Shown: piece by piece, positions 1 through 7,548 of the stretch | Position numbering within the stretch: position 1 is the stretch's first letter | Layout of the letters: each line of letters begins with the position of its first letter | Source of the DNA: Sulfurimonadaceae bacterium | GTDB taxonomy: Bacteria; Campylobacterota; Campylobacteria; Campylobacterales; Sulfurimonadaceae | Assembly: GCA_026193155.1 (NCBI GenBank) | Contig: JAPHSI010000067.1 | Span: 1-18,219, forward strand | Reading direction: 5' to 3' | DNA: 18,219 nucleotides | The notes under the pieces: generated by a model | Databases searched by the model: none | Seen by the model: only the letters and a program-made list of their open reading frames with translations | What the model was told of the DNA's origin: nothing | Made by a program: the position numbers and the translations under genes

Positions 1-230
1 ATATTACTGTTACCCTTATTGACAAACCTGGATCTTTAAAGCGTTTTACAGAAATTTTGGAAGAATTAAGCGCAAATATTGTTCATATATCTTATGATAG
101 GACTGCAATATCATTAGATTATGGAGATGCAAACGTAACTGTTCATATGGAAACAAAAGGACCTGAACATCAAAACGAGATAATTGATAGGCTAAAAAAA
201 GAGGGATATTTAAGAAACCAAAATATATGA
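1..230 (+). CDS. ilvA: Threonine dehydratase (threonine ammonia-lyase), C-terminal ACT-like end, 5'-truncated by the window
   Basis: The open frame enters from the left edge (first full codon at 3) and stops with TGA at 228-230, leaving 75 residues. The start ITVTLIDKPGSLKRF followed by ILEELSANIVHISYDR is an ACT-type regulatory fold: a beta strand, a D-x-P-G-x-L turn, a helix and a strand. It closely resembles the C-terminus of the short catabolic/biosynthetic threonine dehydratases, which convert threonine to 2-ketobutyrate, the first step toward isoleucine. The PLP domain lies outside the window, so the enzyme name is an inference from this tail and from the ilvBH genes downstream. The stop overlaps the next start codon (ATGA), implying translational coupling to the WD40 gene. 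Another ACT-domain protein cannot be fully excluded. Confidence 0.75.
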   Translation, partial: ITVTLIDKPGSLKRFTEILEELSANIVHISYDRTAISLDYGDANVTVHMETKGPEHQNEIIDRLKKEGYLRNQNI

Positions 231-2347
231 AGGCAGTTAAAAGCAAAAAATTTTCAGAAGCAATTCTTTTTTATACTAAACAAGTGAATTCAACCATACT
301 TGTAGTTGATAAAACAACTTCTGTAAGAATTTTAGATCAACAAAGTTTAGAAACCCTTGGTGGATTTAAAGCAAATATAAATCATGTTTGGTATAAAAAC
401 AAAGTAGTTGACTTTACCTATGACGGTGCATATTTTGCAGTTATAACAGAGGATGCTAAACAATCAAGATTATATGATGCAAGAACAAAAAAAGTAAATA
501 TAAGAATAAATAGACATCATGGTGAGGTGACATGTGTTGCTATTGATCCAAAAGGTCGTTATTTTTTTTCTGGTGGTGAAGACGGTAGGACATTTGTAAG
601 TGATACAAAAAGTTCGAGACTTCTATATACCCTCCCGACTCATGTAGATACAATAAATGATATAAAATTTTCTAAAACTTCTTATTTAGTAGCCACAGCT
701 AGTTATGATAAAAGGGTGCAAGTATTTAACTATGCAACCATGACTCCGTTTGCAAGCTTAAAAGGTCACGCAGCTCCTGTTATGAAGGTTGAATTTTTGG
801 AAAATTTCATGCTCTGTAGTGTGGATAAAAACTCTTCTGCAGTTATATGGGATTTGAGTGAACAAAAAGTATTTAAAAGACTTCCTGGCATACATGATGA
901 AATTGTTCAAATAGCTTCGAATGAAAGCTTTTTGTTTTTTGCAACAGCATTGGGCTTTGTCATAGTTTATGATCTAAAAAACTTTGAACAGATCTCAAGA
1001 AAGTTTATTAAAGTTAGTGCAAGAATTACATTTATTGAGTATGACAAAGAACAAAATTACTTAGTGGTAGCTGACGAATCAGGGGAACTATCGTATTACG
1101 ATATATATAAGGGTATAGATAAGATGCAAACTTATATGAACTACGGTGATTACGATAAAGTATACAGCTTGACCAAAGATAATCCTATATTAGAATTTAC
1201 AGATACTTATAAAGCCTTGGATGAAATATGGAAAAAAGTATATGAAGAAGCTTCATTATTGCTTCAAAAATCACAAAAAGATGAGGCTATGAAGGCTTTT
1301 GGTAGTTTTATAAATATACCTCATAAAAAAACTCGAATAAAAAAACTTTTTAAAGATTATGAAGAGTTTGATAAGTTTTTACTTATGGTAAAAAATGAAA
1401 AGCTTGGTTTAGCATATTCATTAGTAAATCAACACCCTGCATATAAAGAATCTGAAGTTTATAAAGCTATAGAGAAAAAATGGAGAAAACTTTTTACACA
1501 CGCACAAAAAATGTCTCTAAAACCTAGAGCAAAAGAGAAAATAAAAGAATTACTATCTCCATATAGAGGTGTAAGTGAAAAAACTAAACATATTCAAGAG
1601 ATGTTGGTAAAAAGTGATATATTTACAAGGTTTAAGAATTCAATTATTAAAAAAGATTTTAAAATGGTATTTGAGCTTGTGAAAGTCAATCCATTTTTAA
1701 AAGAGTTCCCGGAGTATTTTTCTGTAATCTCTTTTGGGGATAGTCTTTATATAAAAATTAATAAATTGATTCAATCAGGAAATATTCATCAGGCAATAAA
1801 ATTACTAAAAGTTTTAGTAGATTTTCCTGATTTTAAAGAAGAAGCCTACACCATGTTATATGATATAGAACTCAGAGATAAGTTCTATAAAGTTCTTGAA
1901 GATTCCAATTATATTGAAATATATAAACTAATAGATAATTCTGTTGCATTAGCTAATACACCTGAAGGAATTAAATATAATAATTTATGGAATGATGATG
2001 TTGATTTATCAAAAGTTTATGCCTTAAATGGTGATGTTATCGGTATTGACGGTATTTTAGATAAATATAAAGATATTTCCTCTAAGTATATGTCTATTGC
2101 AAGTATATATTCTTTGGCATATATGACACAAATAGAAGAAGCTATTAGAAGAAAAAAAGATAAATCTTCTATAGAAAAAGCTTTTAAAAGTTATATACTT
2201 TATTTTGGTTTGGATGATTATATTGGTTCGACATATGAGTTGTTTTGTCAAAAATATGAAGATGTGCAAATGATTTTAGAGTCTCTAAAAAAAGGTTCAA
2301 AAAAACAATGGCGACCTTCTATGAGGGTAATAGATATCTTAGAATAA
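227..2347 (+). CDS. WD40 beta-propeller protein with a C-terminal helical repeat (solenoid) half; function unknown
   Basis: 706 residues. Residues about 15-295 read as a WD40-type propeller: repeated strand blocks with HHGEVTCVAIDPKGRYFFSG, HVDTINDIKFS, GHAAPVMKVEF and VIWDL, and a blade every 40 or so residues. From about 305 the protein becomes helical and Lys/Glu-rich and shows four copies of an 84-85-residue unit (about 305-389, 390-474, 475-558, 559-641) plus a degenerate tail. Aligned positions include P320/P404/P489, Y328/Y412/Y497, W335/W419/W588 and F384/F469/F553. There is no signal peptide and no membrane segment, so it is probably cytoplasmic. The ATG overlaps the ilvA stop (ATGA) and has only a weak ribosome site, suggesting coupled translation. 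A propeller plus helical solenoid is a scaffold-like layout, as in vesicle-coat or nucleoporin architectures; no enzyme motif is visible. Partner and role are unknown. Confidence 0.85.
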   Translation: MKAVKSKKFSEAILFYTKQVNSTILVVDKTTSVRILDQQSLETLGGFKANINHVWYKNKVVDFTYDGAYFAVITEDAKQSRLYDARTKKVNIRINRHHGEVTCVAIDPKGRYFFSGGEDGRTFVSDTKSSRLLYTLPTHVDTINDIKFSKTSYLVATASYDKRVQVFNYATMTPFASLKGHAAPVMKVEFLENFMLCSVDKNSSAVIWDLSEQKVFKRLPGIHDEIVQIASNESFLFFATALGFVIVYDLKNFEQISRKFIKVSARITFIEYDKEQNYLVVADESGELSYYDIYKGIDKMQTYMNYGDYDKVYSLTKDNPILEFTDTYKALDEIWKKVYEEASLLLQKSQKDEAMKAFGSFINIPHKKTRIKKLFKDYEEFDKFLLMVKNEKLGLAYSLVNQHPAYKESEVYKAIEKKWRKLFTHAQKMSLKPRAKEKIKELLSPYRGVSEKTKHIQEMLVKSDIFTRFKNSIIKKDFKMVFELVKVNPFLKEFPEYFSVISFGDSLYIKINKLIQSGNIHQAIKLLKVLVDFPDFKEEAYTMLYDIELRDKFYKVLEDSNYIEIYKLIDNSVALANTPEGIKYNNLWNDDVDLSKVYALNGDVIGIDGILDKYKDISSKYMSIASIYSLAYMTQIEEAIRRKKDKSSIEKAFKSYILYFGLDDYIGSTYELFCQKYEDVQMILESLKKGSKKQWRPSMRVIDILE

Positions 2348-2400
2348 GATAAACTTTAAAATTATTCATAACTTTAACCTAAATCAAAAAGCTTTTTAAG

Positions 2401-2406
2401 TATAAT
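2401..2406 (+). promoter_or_regulatory. Putative sigma-70 promoter (-10) for ilvB
   Basis: A perfect TATAAT is preceded by the T-rich GCTTTTTAAG, the form typical of Campylobacterota housekeeping promoters, which usually lack a -35 box. Transcription would begin near 2413, about 23 bases before the ilvB ATG, with AGGAG at 2424-2428 as ribosome site. A 12-bp palindrome AAAAAGCTTTTT (2386-2397) sits just upstream and could be an operator or chance. The leader is too short for a classical ilv attenuator peptide. Confidence 0.6.
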
Positions 2407-2435
2407 CTCCAAAATTTTATATTAGGAGACTTTTC

Positions 2436-4133
2436 ATGCAAATAAATGGCGCTCAAATGGTCATAGAAGCTTTAATTGAAGAGGGTGTTGAAACTGTGTT
2501 TGGATACCCTGGTGGAGCTATCATGAATGTCTACGATGAAATTTATAAACAGGATAAGTTTCATCATATATTAACTCGTCATGAACAGGCTGCTGTACAT
2601 GCTGCAGAGGGTTACTCAAAAGCTAGTGGAAAAGTTGGTGTTGCTATGATAACATCAGGTCCCGGTTTTACAAATGCAGTGACAGGATTAGCGGATGCAT
2701 ATATGGATTCAATTCCTTTAGTTGTAATTTCCGGTCAAGTTCCAATGAGTCTAATTGGTACGGATGCTTTTCAAGAGATAGATGCGGTTGGTATTAGTCG
2801 TTCATGTACTAAACATAACTACTTAGTTACTAAAGCTGCTGACTTGCCAAGGGTTTTAAAAGAAGCATTTTATATCGCTTCTTCAGGTCGTCCAGGACCT
2901 GTGCATGTTGATATTCCAAAAGATGTAACAGCAGAAATCGCAGAGTTTGATTACTCCGTAGAACTTGAACTTGAAACATATAAGCCTCATACAAAAGGTA
3001 ATCCTCGTCAGATTAAAAAAGCTATAGAGGCGATGAGCAAAGCAAAACGTCCACTTTTTTATCTTGGTGGTGGTGTTATAAACTCAAATGCTGCTAATGA
3101 AGTTAGAGAGTTGGTTAGTAAAACAGGAATACCTGCAGTTGAGACATTTATGGCTCGCGGTACCCTGAGTCATGATGATGAGTTACTAGTTGGTATGCTT
3201 GGAATGCATGGTTCTTATGCCTCAAATATGGCTATGAGTGAAACAGACTTAGTTATCGCACTTGGTGCTAGATTTGATGACAGGGTAACAGGTAAATTAA
3301 GTGAATTTGCTAAAAATGCAGGTGTAATACACGTAGATATTGATCCAGCTTCCATATCAAAGCTTATAAATGCAGACTATCCAATAGTTGGTGATGTTAA
3401 AAACGTTGTAACAGATATGTTGAATTTAGTTGATAATATAGATGCTAAAAAATATGCTCAATGGCGTGAAACTATTGGCAAGTTTGATGAACTGCATCCA
3501 TTGATGTATCATGAAGATACTGATCGTATAAAACCGCAGTGGGTAGTTGAACGTGTAGGTGAACTTCTAGGTGATAAAGCAAACATATCTACAGATGTTG
3601 GTCAGCACCAAATGTGGACAGCTCAGTTTTATCCCTTTAGTAGAGCTCGCCAATTTATAAGTTCTGGCGGACTTGGAACAATGGGATTTGGTTTCCCCGC
3701 AGCAATGGGTGTTAAAGCAGCTTCTCCTGATAAAGTAAGTATTAACTTTACAGGTGATGGTTCTATACTTATGAATGTTCAAGAGTTAATGACTGCTGTT
3801 GAGAAGAAACTTCCTGTTATCAACATTATTCTAAACAATAACTATTTAGGAATGGTTCGTCAGTGGCAGACACTTTTTTATGACAAACGTCACTCTGAGA
3901 CAGACTTAAGTGTTCAACCTGACTTTGTAAAACTTGCAGAAGCTTTTGGTGGTGCAGGTTATAGAGTAAGCACTAAAGAAGAGTTTGATGCTGCATTAAA
4001 AGATGCGGTTGAGAAAAATGTTGTAACTTTTATTGATGTTACTGTAGAAAGACTTGAAAATGTACTTCCAATGGTTCCAGCCGGTGGTAGTTTATTTAAT
4101 ATGATGTTGTTAGCTAAGAAAGGAGATAAATAA
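2436..4133 (+). CDS. ilvB: Acetolactate synthase large (catalytic) subunit
   Basis: 565 residues, the usual length. ThDP-dependent enzyme condensing two pyruvates, or pyruvate with 2-ketobutyrate, as the first common step of valine, leucine and isoleucine synthesis. Visible motifs in order: the N-terminal ThDP (Pyr) domain with catalytic glutamate E50 in TRHEQAAVHAAEGY, the ITSGPGFTN loop at 72-80, the FAD-contact segment GARFDDRVTG (277-286), and the C-terminal PP domain with GDGS at 440-443 and NNNYLGM near 467-473 that binds the ThDP diphosphate and Mg2+. W477 in VRQWQ matches the tryptophan associated with 2-ketobutyrate preference. It has a strong AGGAG ribosome site 7 bases before the ATG. 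The stop TAA shares one base with the ilvH ATG (TAATG), so the two subunits are coupled. Could equally be named ilvI. Confidence 0.96.
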   Translation: MQINGAQMVIEALIEEGVETVFGYPGGAIMNVYDEIYKQDKFHHILTRHEQAAVHAAEGYSKASGKVGVAMITSGPGFTNAVTGLADAYMDSIPLVVISGQVPMSLIGTDAFQEIDAVGISRSCTKHNYLVTKAADLPRVLKEAFYIASSGRPGPVHVDIPKDVTAEIAEFDYSVELELETYKPHTKGNPRQIKKAIEAMSKAKRPLFYLGGGVINSNAANEVRELVSKTGIPAVETFMARGTLSHDDELLVGMLGMHGSYASNMAMSETDLVIALGARFDDRVTGKLSEFAKNAGVIHVDIDPASISKLINADYPIVGDVKNVVTDMLNLVDNIDAKKYAQWRETIGKFDELHPLMYHEDTDRIKPQWVVERVGELLGDKANISTDVGQHQMWTAQFYPFSRARQFISSGGLGTMGFGFPAAMGVKAASPDKVSINFTGDGSILMNVQELMTAVEKKLPVINIILNNNYLGMVRQWQTLFYDKRHSETDLSVQPDFVKLAEAFGGAGYRVSTKEEFDAALKDAVEKNVVTFIDVTVERLENVLPMVPAGGSLFNMMLLAKKGDK

Positions 4134-4612
4134 TGATGACTGAGAATAGTGAAAGAAGAGTAGTATCAGTAATTGTTGTTAATGAATCGAGTGTTTTATC
4201 TCGTATAACAGATCTTTTCTCGGCACGTGGATATAATATAACATCTTTAACAGTAGCTCCAATACCTGAGAGTAAATACTCAAGACTTACTATAGTTACA
4301 TCTGGAAGTGTACGTGTGATTGAACAAATCACTAAACAACTTCACAAACTAATACCTGTTTATAGAGTTTATGAACATGCTGATTTAGTTGAGAAGGAGA
4401 TGGCGTTAATAAAGTTTCCAGTGACTGAGAGCATTACGGATATAAGTACTCTTTGTGAAGCATATAACGGTAAAATTGTTAATGTTGGTGAAAATGTTAT
4501 CATAGCTATGGTCGCGGATGAGCCAAAAAGAGTTGATAACTTTTTAAAAGTTATACAAAGATATAACCCAAAAGAAATAGTAAGAAGCGGTGCTGTTGCC
4601 TTGGAAAGGTAG
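4133..4612 (+). CDS. ilvH: Acetolactate synthase small (regulatory) subunit
   Basis: 159 residues, standard for the family. An N-terminal ACT domain (about 9-83) carries the family stretch NESSVLSRITDLFSARGYNI and SLTVAPIPESKYSRLTIVTSG; the C-terminal half (about 90-159) with ALIKFPV and the final VRSGAVALER is the ACT-like second domain that activates the catalytic subunit. It normally stimulates IlvB and confers valine feedback inhibition. One oddity is S20 where the E. coli protein has Gly14 in the NE-S-G-x-LSR effector loop; changes at that glycine cause valine resistance in E. coli. ATG at 4133 overlaps the ilvB stop by one base, with AAGGAG at 4120-4124; a second in-frame ATG follows immediately at 4136, so the first residue is uncertain by one. 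Confidence 0.95.
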   Translation: MMTENSERRVVSVIVVNESSVLSRITDLFSARGYNITSLTVAPIPESKYSRLTIVTSGSVRVIEQITKQLHKLIPVYRVYEHADLVEKEMALIKFPVTESITDISTLCEAYNGKIVNVGENVIIAMVADEPKRVDNFLKVIQRYNPKEIVRSGAVALER

Positions 4613-4639
4613 GTGCATAAAAGATATTCTTTAACGAGC

Positions 4640-4658
4640 ATACATTTGAAAAATGTAT
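4640..4658 (+). repeat. Short perfect inverted repeat between ilvH and lpxD
   Basis: ATACATTT and AAATGTAT are separated by GAA: an 8-bp stem with a 3-base loop. No T-run follows, so it is not a standard terminator. It lies in the 107-base ilvH-lpxD gap and could be a processing or pausing hairpin, or chance in AT-rich DNA. Confidence 0.35.
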
Positions 4659-4719
4659 AGCCGGAAAAGAAATATCTGCACGTATAAATGTTTTAAGAAA
4701 AGCATATAAAGGAATATTA

Positions 4720-5670
4720 ATGACCCTAAAAGAATTAGTAGCAAATATAGGTATTGAATTAGAGAGTGACGGTTTTGAAGTCGCTTCAATGAATACACTC
4801 TCAGATGCTTCTGCAAATGAAATTTCTTTTGTCTCAAATTCTAAATATTTAAAAAATGTCTCAAGTTCTAAAGCTGGCGCTATATTAATAGATGAGGCAA
4901 ATAGAGAAGCAGTTCCAGATGGATGCATAGCTTTAGTTGTTGAATCTCCATACTGGGATATGGCTACACTCTCAAAGTTTTTTTGGACACCTATAGAAGA
5001 TGATAATTTACCTGAAGCTAAAATAGGTGAGGGAAGTAAAATTTCTTCAAAAGCTGAAATAGCAAATGGTGCAGTAATTGGAAAAAACTGTACGATTATG
5101 TCTGGTGTATATGTTGGAACAAATTCTAAAATCGGTGATAACACTATCCTTTATCCAAATGTTGTAGTGTATAAAGACTGCGTAATTGGAAGTGACTGTA
5201 TTATCCATGCTGGAACTGCTATAGGCAGTGATGGGTTTGGATTTGCATCAAATAAAATGGGTGAGCATAATAAAATTTATCATAATGGTAATGTTGTTAT
5301 AGGTGATGATGTAGAGATTGGATCCAATACATCAATAGATAGAGCAGTTTTTGGCTCAACTACTGTGAAAACAGGTGCTAGACTTGATAATCTTATTCAT
5401 ATGGCACATAACTGTGAAATAGGTGAATATGCAGTTGTAGCAGGGCAGAGTGGTTTTGCAGGATCATCAAAAGTTGGCAGAAGTAATGTATTTGGTGCAC
5501 AATCAGGTGTAGCAGGACACTTGGAGATTGCTCCATTTAATACATTTGCAGCAAGAACAGGTGTAACAAAAACAATCAAAACAAGTGGAAAGACTTATGC
5601 AGGATTCCCTTTTATGGATCATAAAATTTGGTTAAAGATTCAAGGAAAGTTAGCAAGACTAGTTAAATAG
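4720..5670 (+). CDS. lpxD: UDP-3-O-(3-hydroxyacyl)glucosamine N-acyltransferase (lipid A synthesis)
   Basis: 316 residues, somewhat shorter than the 341 of E. coli LpxD. It transfers the second hydroxyacyl chain from acyl carrier protein to UDP-3-O-acylglucosamine, the third step of lipid A synthesis, in the cytosol at the inner membrane. Residues 1-98 form the uridine-binding N-terminal domain. From about 100 to 280 run the hexapeptide repeats of a left-handed beta helix (AKIGEGSKISSKAEIANGAVIG and following). The LpxD signature GSDGFGFA is at 169-176, and catalytic histidine H230 lies in HMAHNCEIG. The C-terminal helix (about 295-316) completes the trimer. AAAGGA at 4708-4713 supports the ATG. 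It follows ilvH on the same strand as in Campylobacter. Its 3' end overlaps the convergent upp gene by 8 bases. Confidence 0.96.
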   Translation: MTLKELVANIGIELESDGFEVASMNTLSDASANEISFVSNSKYLKNVSSSKAGAILIDEANREAVPDGCIALVVESPYWDMATLSKFFWTPIEDDNLPEAKIGEGSKISSKAEIANGAVIGKNCTIMSGVYVGTNSKIGDNTILYPNVVVYKDCVIGSDCIIHAGTAIGSDGFGFASNKMGEHNKIYHNGNVVIGDDVEIGSNTSIDRAVFGSTTVKTGARLDNLIHMAHNCEIGEYAVVAGQSGFAGSSKVGRSNVFGAQSGVAGHLEIAPFNTFAARTGVTKTIKTSGKTYAGFPFMDHKIWLKIQGKLARLVK

Positions 5671-6283
5671 TATTGTAAGAACGGTCTCCTGCGTCCCCAA
5701 GACCTGGAATGATATATTTGTCATCATTTAATTTCTCATCAATCTGAGCTATAAAAATATCAATATCCGGATGTTTGGATTCTATGCTGTTTAGTCCATC
5801 AGGTGAACCTATAATATTTAAAGTAATGATTTTTAAAGCTTCTCTACTTTTTATCAAATCTAATGCATCGCACATAGAACCACCTGTTGCTACCATCGGA
5901 TCAACTAAAAGTATGGTTTTATTTTTGCACTCAGGCAGTCTATCATAGTAAAGAACACTTTTATGTGTTACTTCATCTCTTTTCATAGCTAAAAAACCTG
6001 ATACAGCATTAGGTAAAAGTTCCATTACACTATCAAGCATAGGTAAACCTGCTCTTAGCACGGTTACTACAACAATGTCTTCCTCTTTGATAGAATCAAA
6101 GCTTTTATTTCCTTGCCAAGTATTTATATTTTTTTCAATAAGTGTAAAATCTTTTAGTGCTTCATAAGTAAGTTGCTTTGTAAGCTCTGCAATAATATGC
6201 CTAAATTGAGGAGCTTGAGTTTTTGTATCTCTCAAGTGTGTAATAAGAGTTTTTGTAAGCGGGTTTGATAGTTCATATATCAT
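5663..6283 (-). CDS. upp: Uracil phosphoribosyltransferase
   Basis: 206 residues, normal length. Makes UMP from uracil and PRPP in pyrimidine salvage. The PRPP-binding loop is clear at 127-136 (VDPMVATGGS), and the uracil-binding C-terminus GLGDAGDRSYNT (194-205) is intact. VLRAGLPM (75-82) is the family segment contacting PRPP. A GGAG ribosome site precedes the ATG by about 5 bases. It lies 41 bases downstream of the aminotransferase gene on the same strand and is probably co-transcribed, although a strong hairpin sits between them. Its last codons run 8 bases into lpxD on the opposite strand, with no terminator between the convergent genes. Confidence 0.95.
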   Translation of the reverse strand: MIYELSNPLTKTLITHLRDTKTQAPQFRHIIAELTKQLTYEALKDFTLIEKNINTWQGNKSFDSIKEEDIVVVTVLRAGLPMLDSVMELLPNAVSGFLAMKRDEVTHKSVLYYDRLPECKNKTILLVDPMVATGGSMCDALDLIKSREALKIITLNIIGSPDGLNSIESKHPDIDIFIAQIDEKLNDDKYIIPGLGDAGDRSYNTI

Positions 6284-6312
6284 TTAGACTCCCATGGAGT
6301 AATTTTGTACGG

Positions 6313-6343
6313 TGTAAAAGAGAATTAATAATTCTCTTTTACA
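6313..6343 (-). repeat. Perfect 15-bp inverted repeat over the aminotransferase stop codon
   Basis: The left arm TGTAAAAGAGAATTA (6313-6327) is the exact reverse complement of 6329-6343, leaving only base 6328 unpaired in DNA. In RNA it would fold into a stem of about 14 bp with a minimal loop. One arm encodes the last residues of the aminotransferase (VKENY) and the stop TAA lies in the stem centre. The minus-strand sequence after it has no T-run, so a classical intrinsic terminator is unlikely. An mRNA-stabilising or attenuating hairpin between this gene and upp is more plausible. Confidence 0.75.
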
Positions 6344-7488
6344 AATTCTTCTATTCTTTTGATACCTTCGCGAATTGTATCAAGATCGGTTGCAAAGCTT
6401 AGTCTAAAATAGCCAGGGCATCCAAAAGCTTCACCTGGTACTACTGCTACAAGTTTTTTATCTAGTAAACCTTTTGCAAATGTAAGCGAATCATTTGTAA
6501 CTTCTTTGGTATTTACAAAAAGATAAAATGCACCGTCAGGTTTTAAAACACTAAGACCATCTATCTCGTTTATAAGTTTCACAGCTTCATTTCTACGCTC
6601 TATAAATGCTTTTTTCATCATTGCTATATCTGCATCTGCACTTCCGTCAAGTCCAGCTATTGCAGCGTACTGAGTTATAGAGTTTATGTTTGATGTACTT
6701 TGAGACTGAAGCTTTTTAGTAGCTTTTACAAGTTCTGCATCCGCACAAGCCATATAACCGAATCTCCAACCTGTCATAGCCACAGATTTAGATAAGCCGT
6801 TAATTGTAATAGTACGTTGAAACATATCGTCACTTATTGCTGCACAAGAAGTAAACTCACCGTCATATGTAAGTTTTTCATACATCTCATCACTTGCGAC
6901 CATGATGTCAGTTCCTTCTAAGACTTTTGCCAGCGCTGTTAGTTCCTCTCTTGAGTAAACAGCACCTGTAGGATTTGATGGTGTTGTTAGAATTAACATC
7001 TTTGTTTTTGGTGTAATAGCGGCTTGCAGTTGTTCAGGTGTTATTTTAAAAGATGTCTCTTCATTTGTTTGTACCTCTACAACTTTACCACCGCAGTATT
7101 TTACAAGTTCAGGGTATGTTACCCAATATGGAGCCGGAATAATCACCTCTGCACCATCTTCAATAGTCGCAGAAAACAAGTTAAATAAAGTGTGCTTGGC
7201 ACCATTGTTTGCAATTATTTGATTTGGCTCATAAGTTAGGCCATTATCTCTTTTTAGTTTTCCGGCGATAGCTTGTCTTAATGGTAATACACCATCTACC
7301 GCTGTGTATTTGGTATGTTCGTCATTGATAGCTTTTATAGCTGCGTCTTTAATAACTTGAGGTGTCCCAAAATCAGGTTCACCGGCTGAGAAGCTAAGTA
7401 TATCTTTACCTTCAGCTTTTAACTCTTGCGATAATGTTGTTATAGCAATAGTAATAGACTCAGATAGTGAGTTTATGCGATTAGTCAT
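6325..7488 (-). CDS. Class I/II PLP aminotransferase, aspartate aminotransferase type
   Basis: 387 residues, a fold-type I aminotransferase of the Thermus/Campylobacter AspB group (subgroup I-gamma by appearance). It interconverts aspartate/oxaloacetate with glutamate/2-oxoglutarate, possibly also accepting prephenate or other substrates. Motifs: SAGEPDFGTP (34-43), the cofactor-stacking segment around NNGAKH (94-99), TTPSNPTGAVYS (168-179) with the conserved Asn, ASDEMYE (198-204), the PLP lysine K234 in NGLSKSVAMTGWRFGYMA, and the carboxylate-binding arginine R362 in YFRLSFA. The start is supported by an AAGGG ribosome site and by a good -10 box upstream. It sits between cysE and upp as in the Campylobacter aspB cluster. 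Exact substrate range cannot be read from sequence. Confidence 0.92.
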   Translation of the reverse strand: MTNRINSLSESITIAITTLSQELKAEGKDILSFSAGEPDFGTPQVIKDAAIKAINDEHTKYTAVDGVLPLRQAIAGKLKRDNGLTYEPNQIIANNGAKHTLFNLFSATIEDGAEVIIPAPYWVTYPELVKYCGGKVVEVQTNEETSFKITPEQLQAAITPKTKMLILTTPSNPTGAVYSREELTALAKVLEGTDIMVASDEMYEKLTYDGEFTSCAAISDDMFQRTITINGLSKSVAMTGWRFGYMACADAELVKATKKLQSQSTSNINSITQYAAIAGLDGSADADIAMMKKAFIERRNEAVKLINEIDGLSVLKPDGAFYLFVNTKEVTNDSLTFAKGLLDKKLVAVVPGEAFGCPGYFRLSFATDLDTIREGIKRIEEFVKENY

Positions 7489-7519
7489 AATAGCCCTTTT
7501 ATTACAAAATATATTCGGA

Positions 7520-7525
7520 ATTATA
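7520..7525 (-). promoter_or_regulatory. Putative sigma-70 promoter (-10) for the aminotransferase gene
   Basis: Read on the minus strand this is TATAAT preceded by TTTTTTTTAG, nearly the same layout as the ilvB promoter. It lies 31 bases before the ATG in the 60-base gap after cysE, suggesting a separate transcript for the aminotransferase and upp. The run of eight A/T pairs next to it could also serve as a weak U-tract for upstream transcripts. Confidence 0.6.
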
Positions 7526-7548
7526 CTAAAAAAAAGTGGTGTTAAATA

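Noticed and set aside
4551..5144. Long antisense open frame (197 codons, minus strand) over the ilvH end and the start of lpxD
   Set aside because: It lies opposite two well-supported genes, has no ribosome site, and its translation resembles no family; it mirrors lpxD codon structure.
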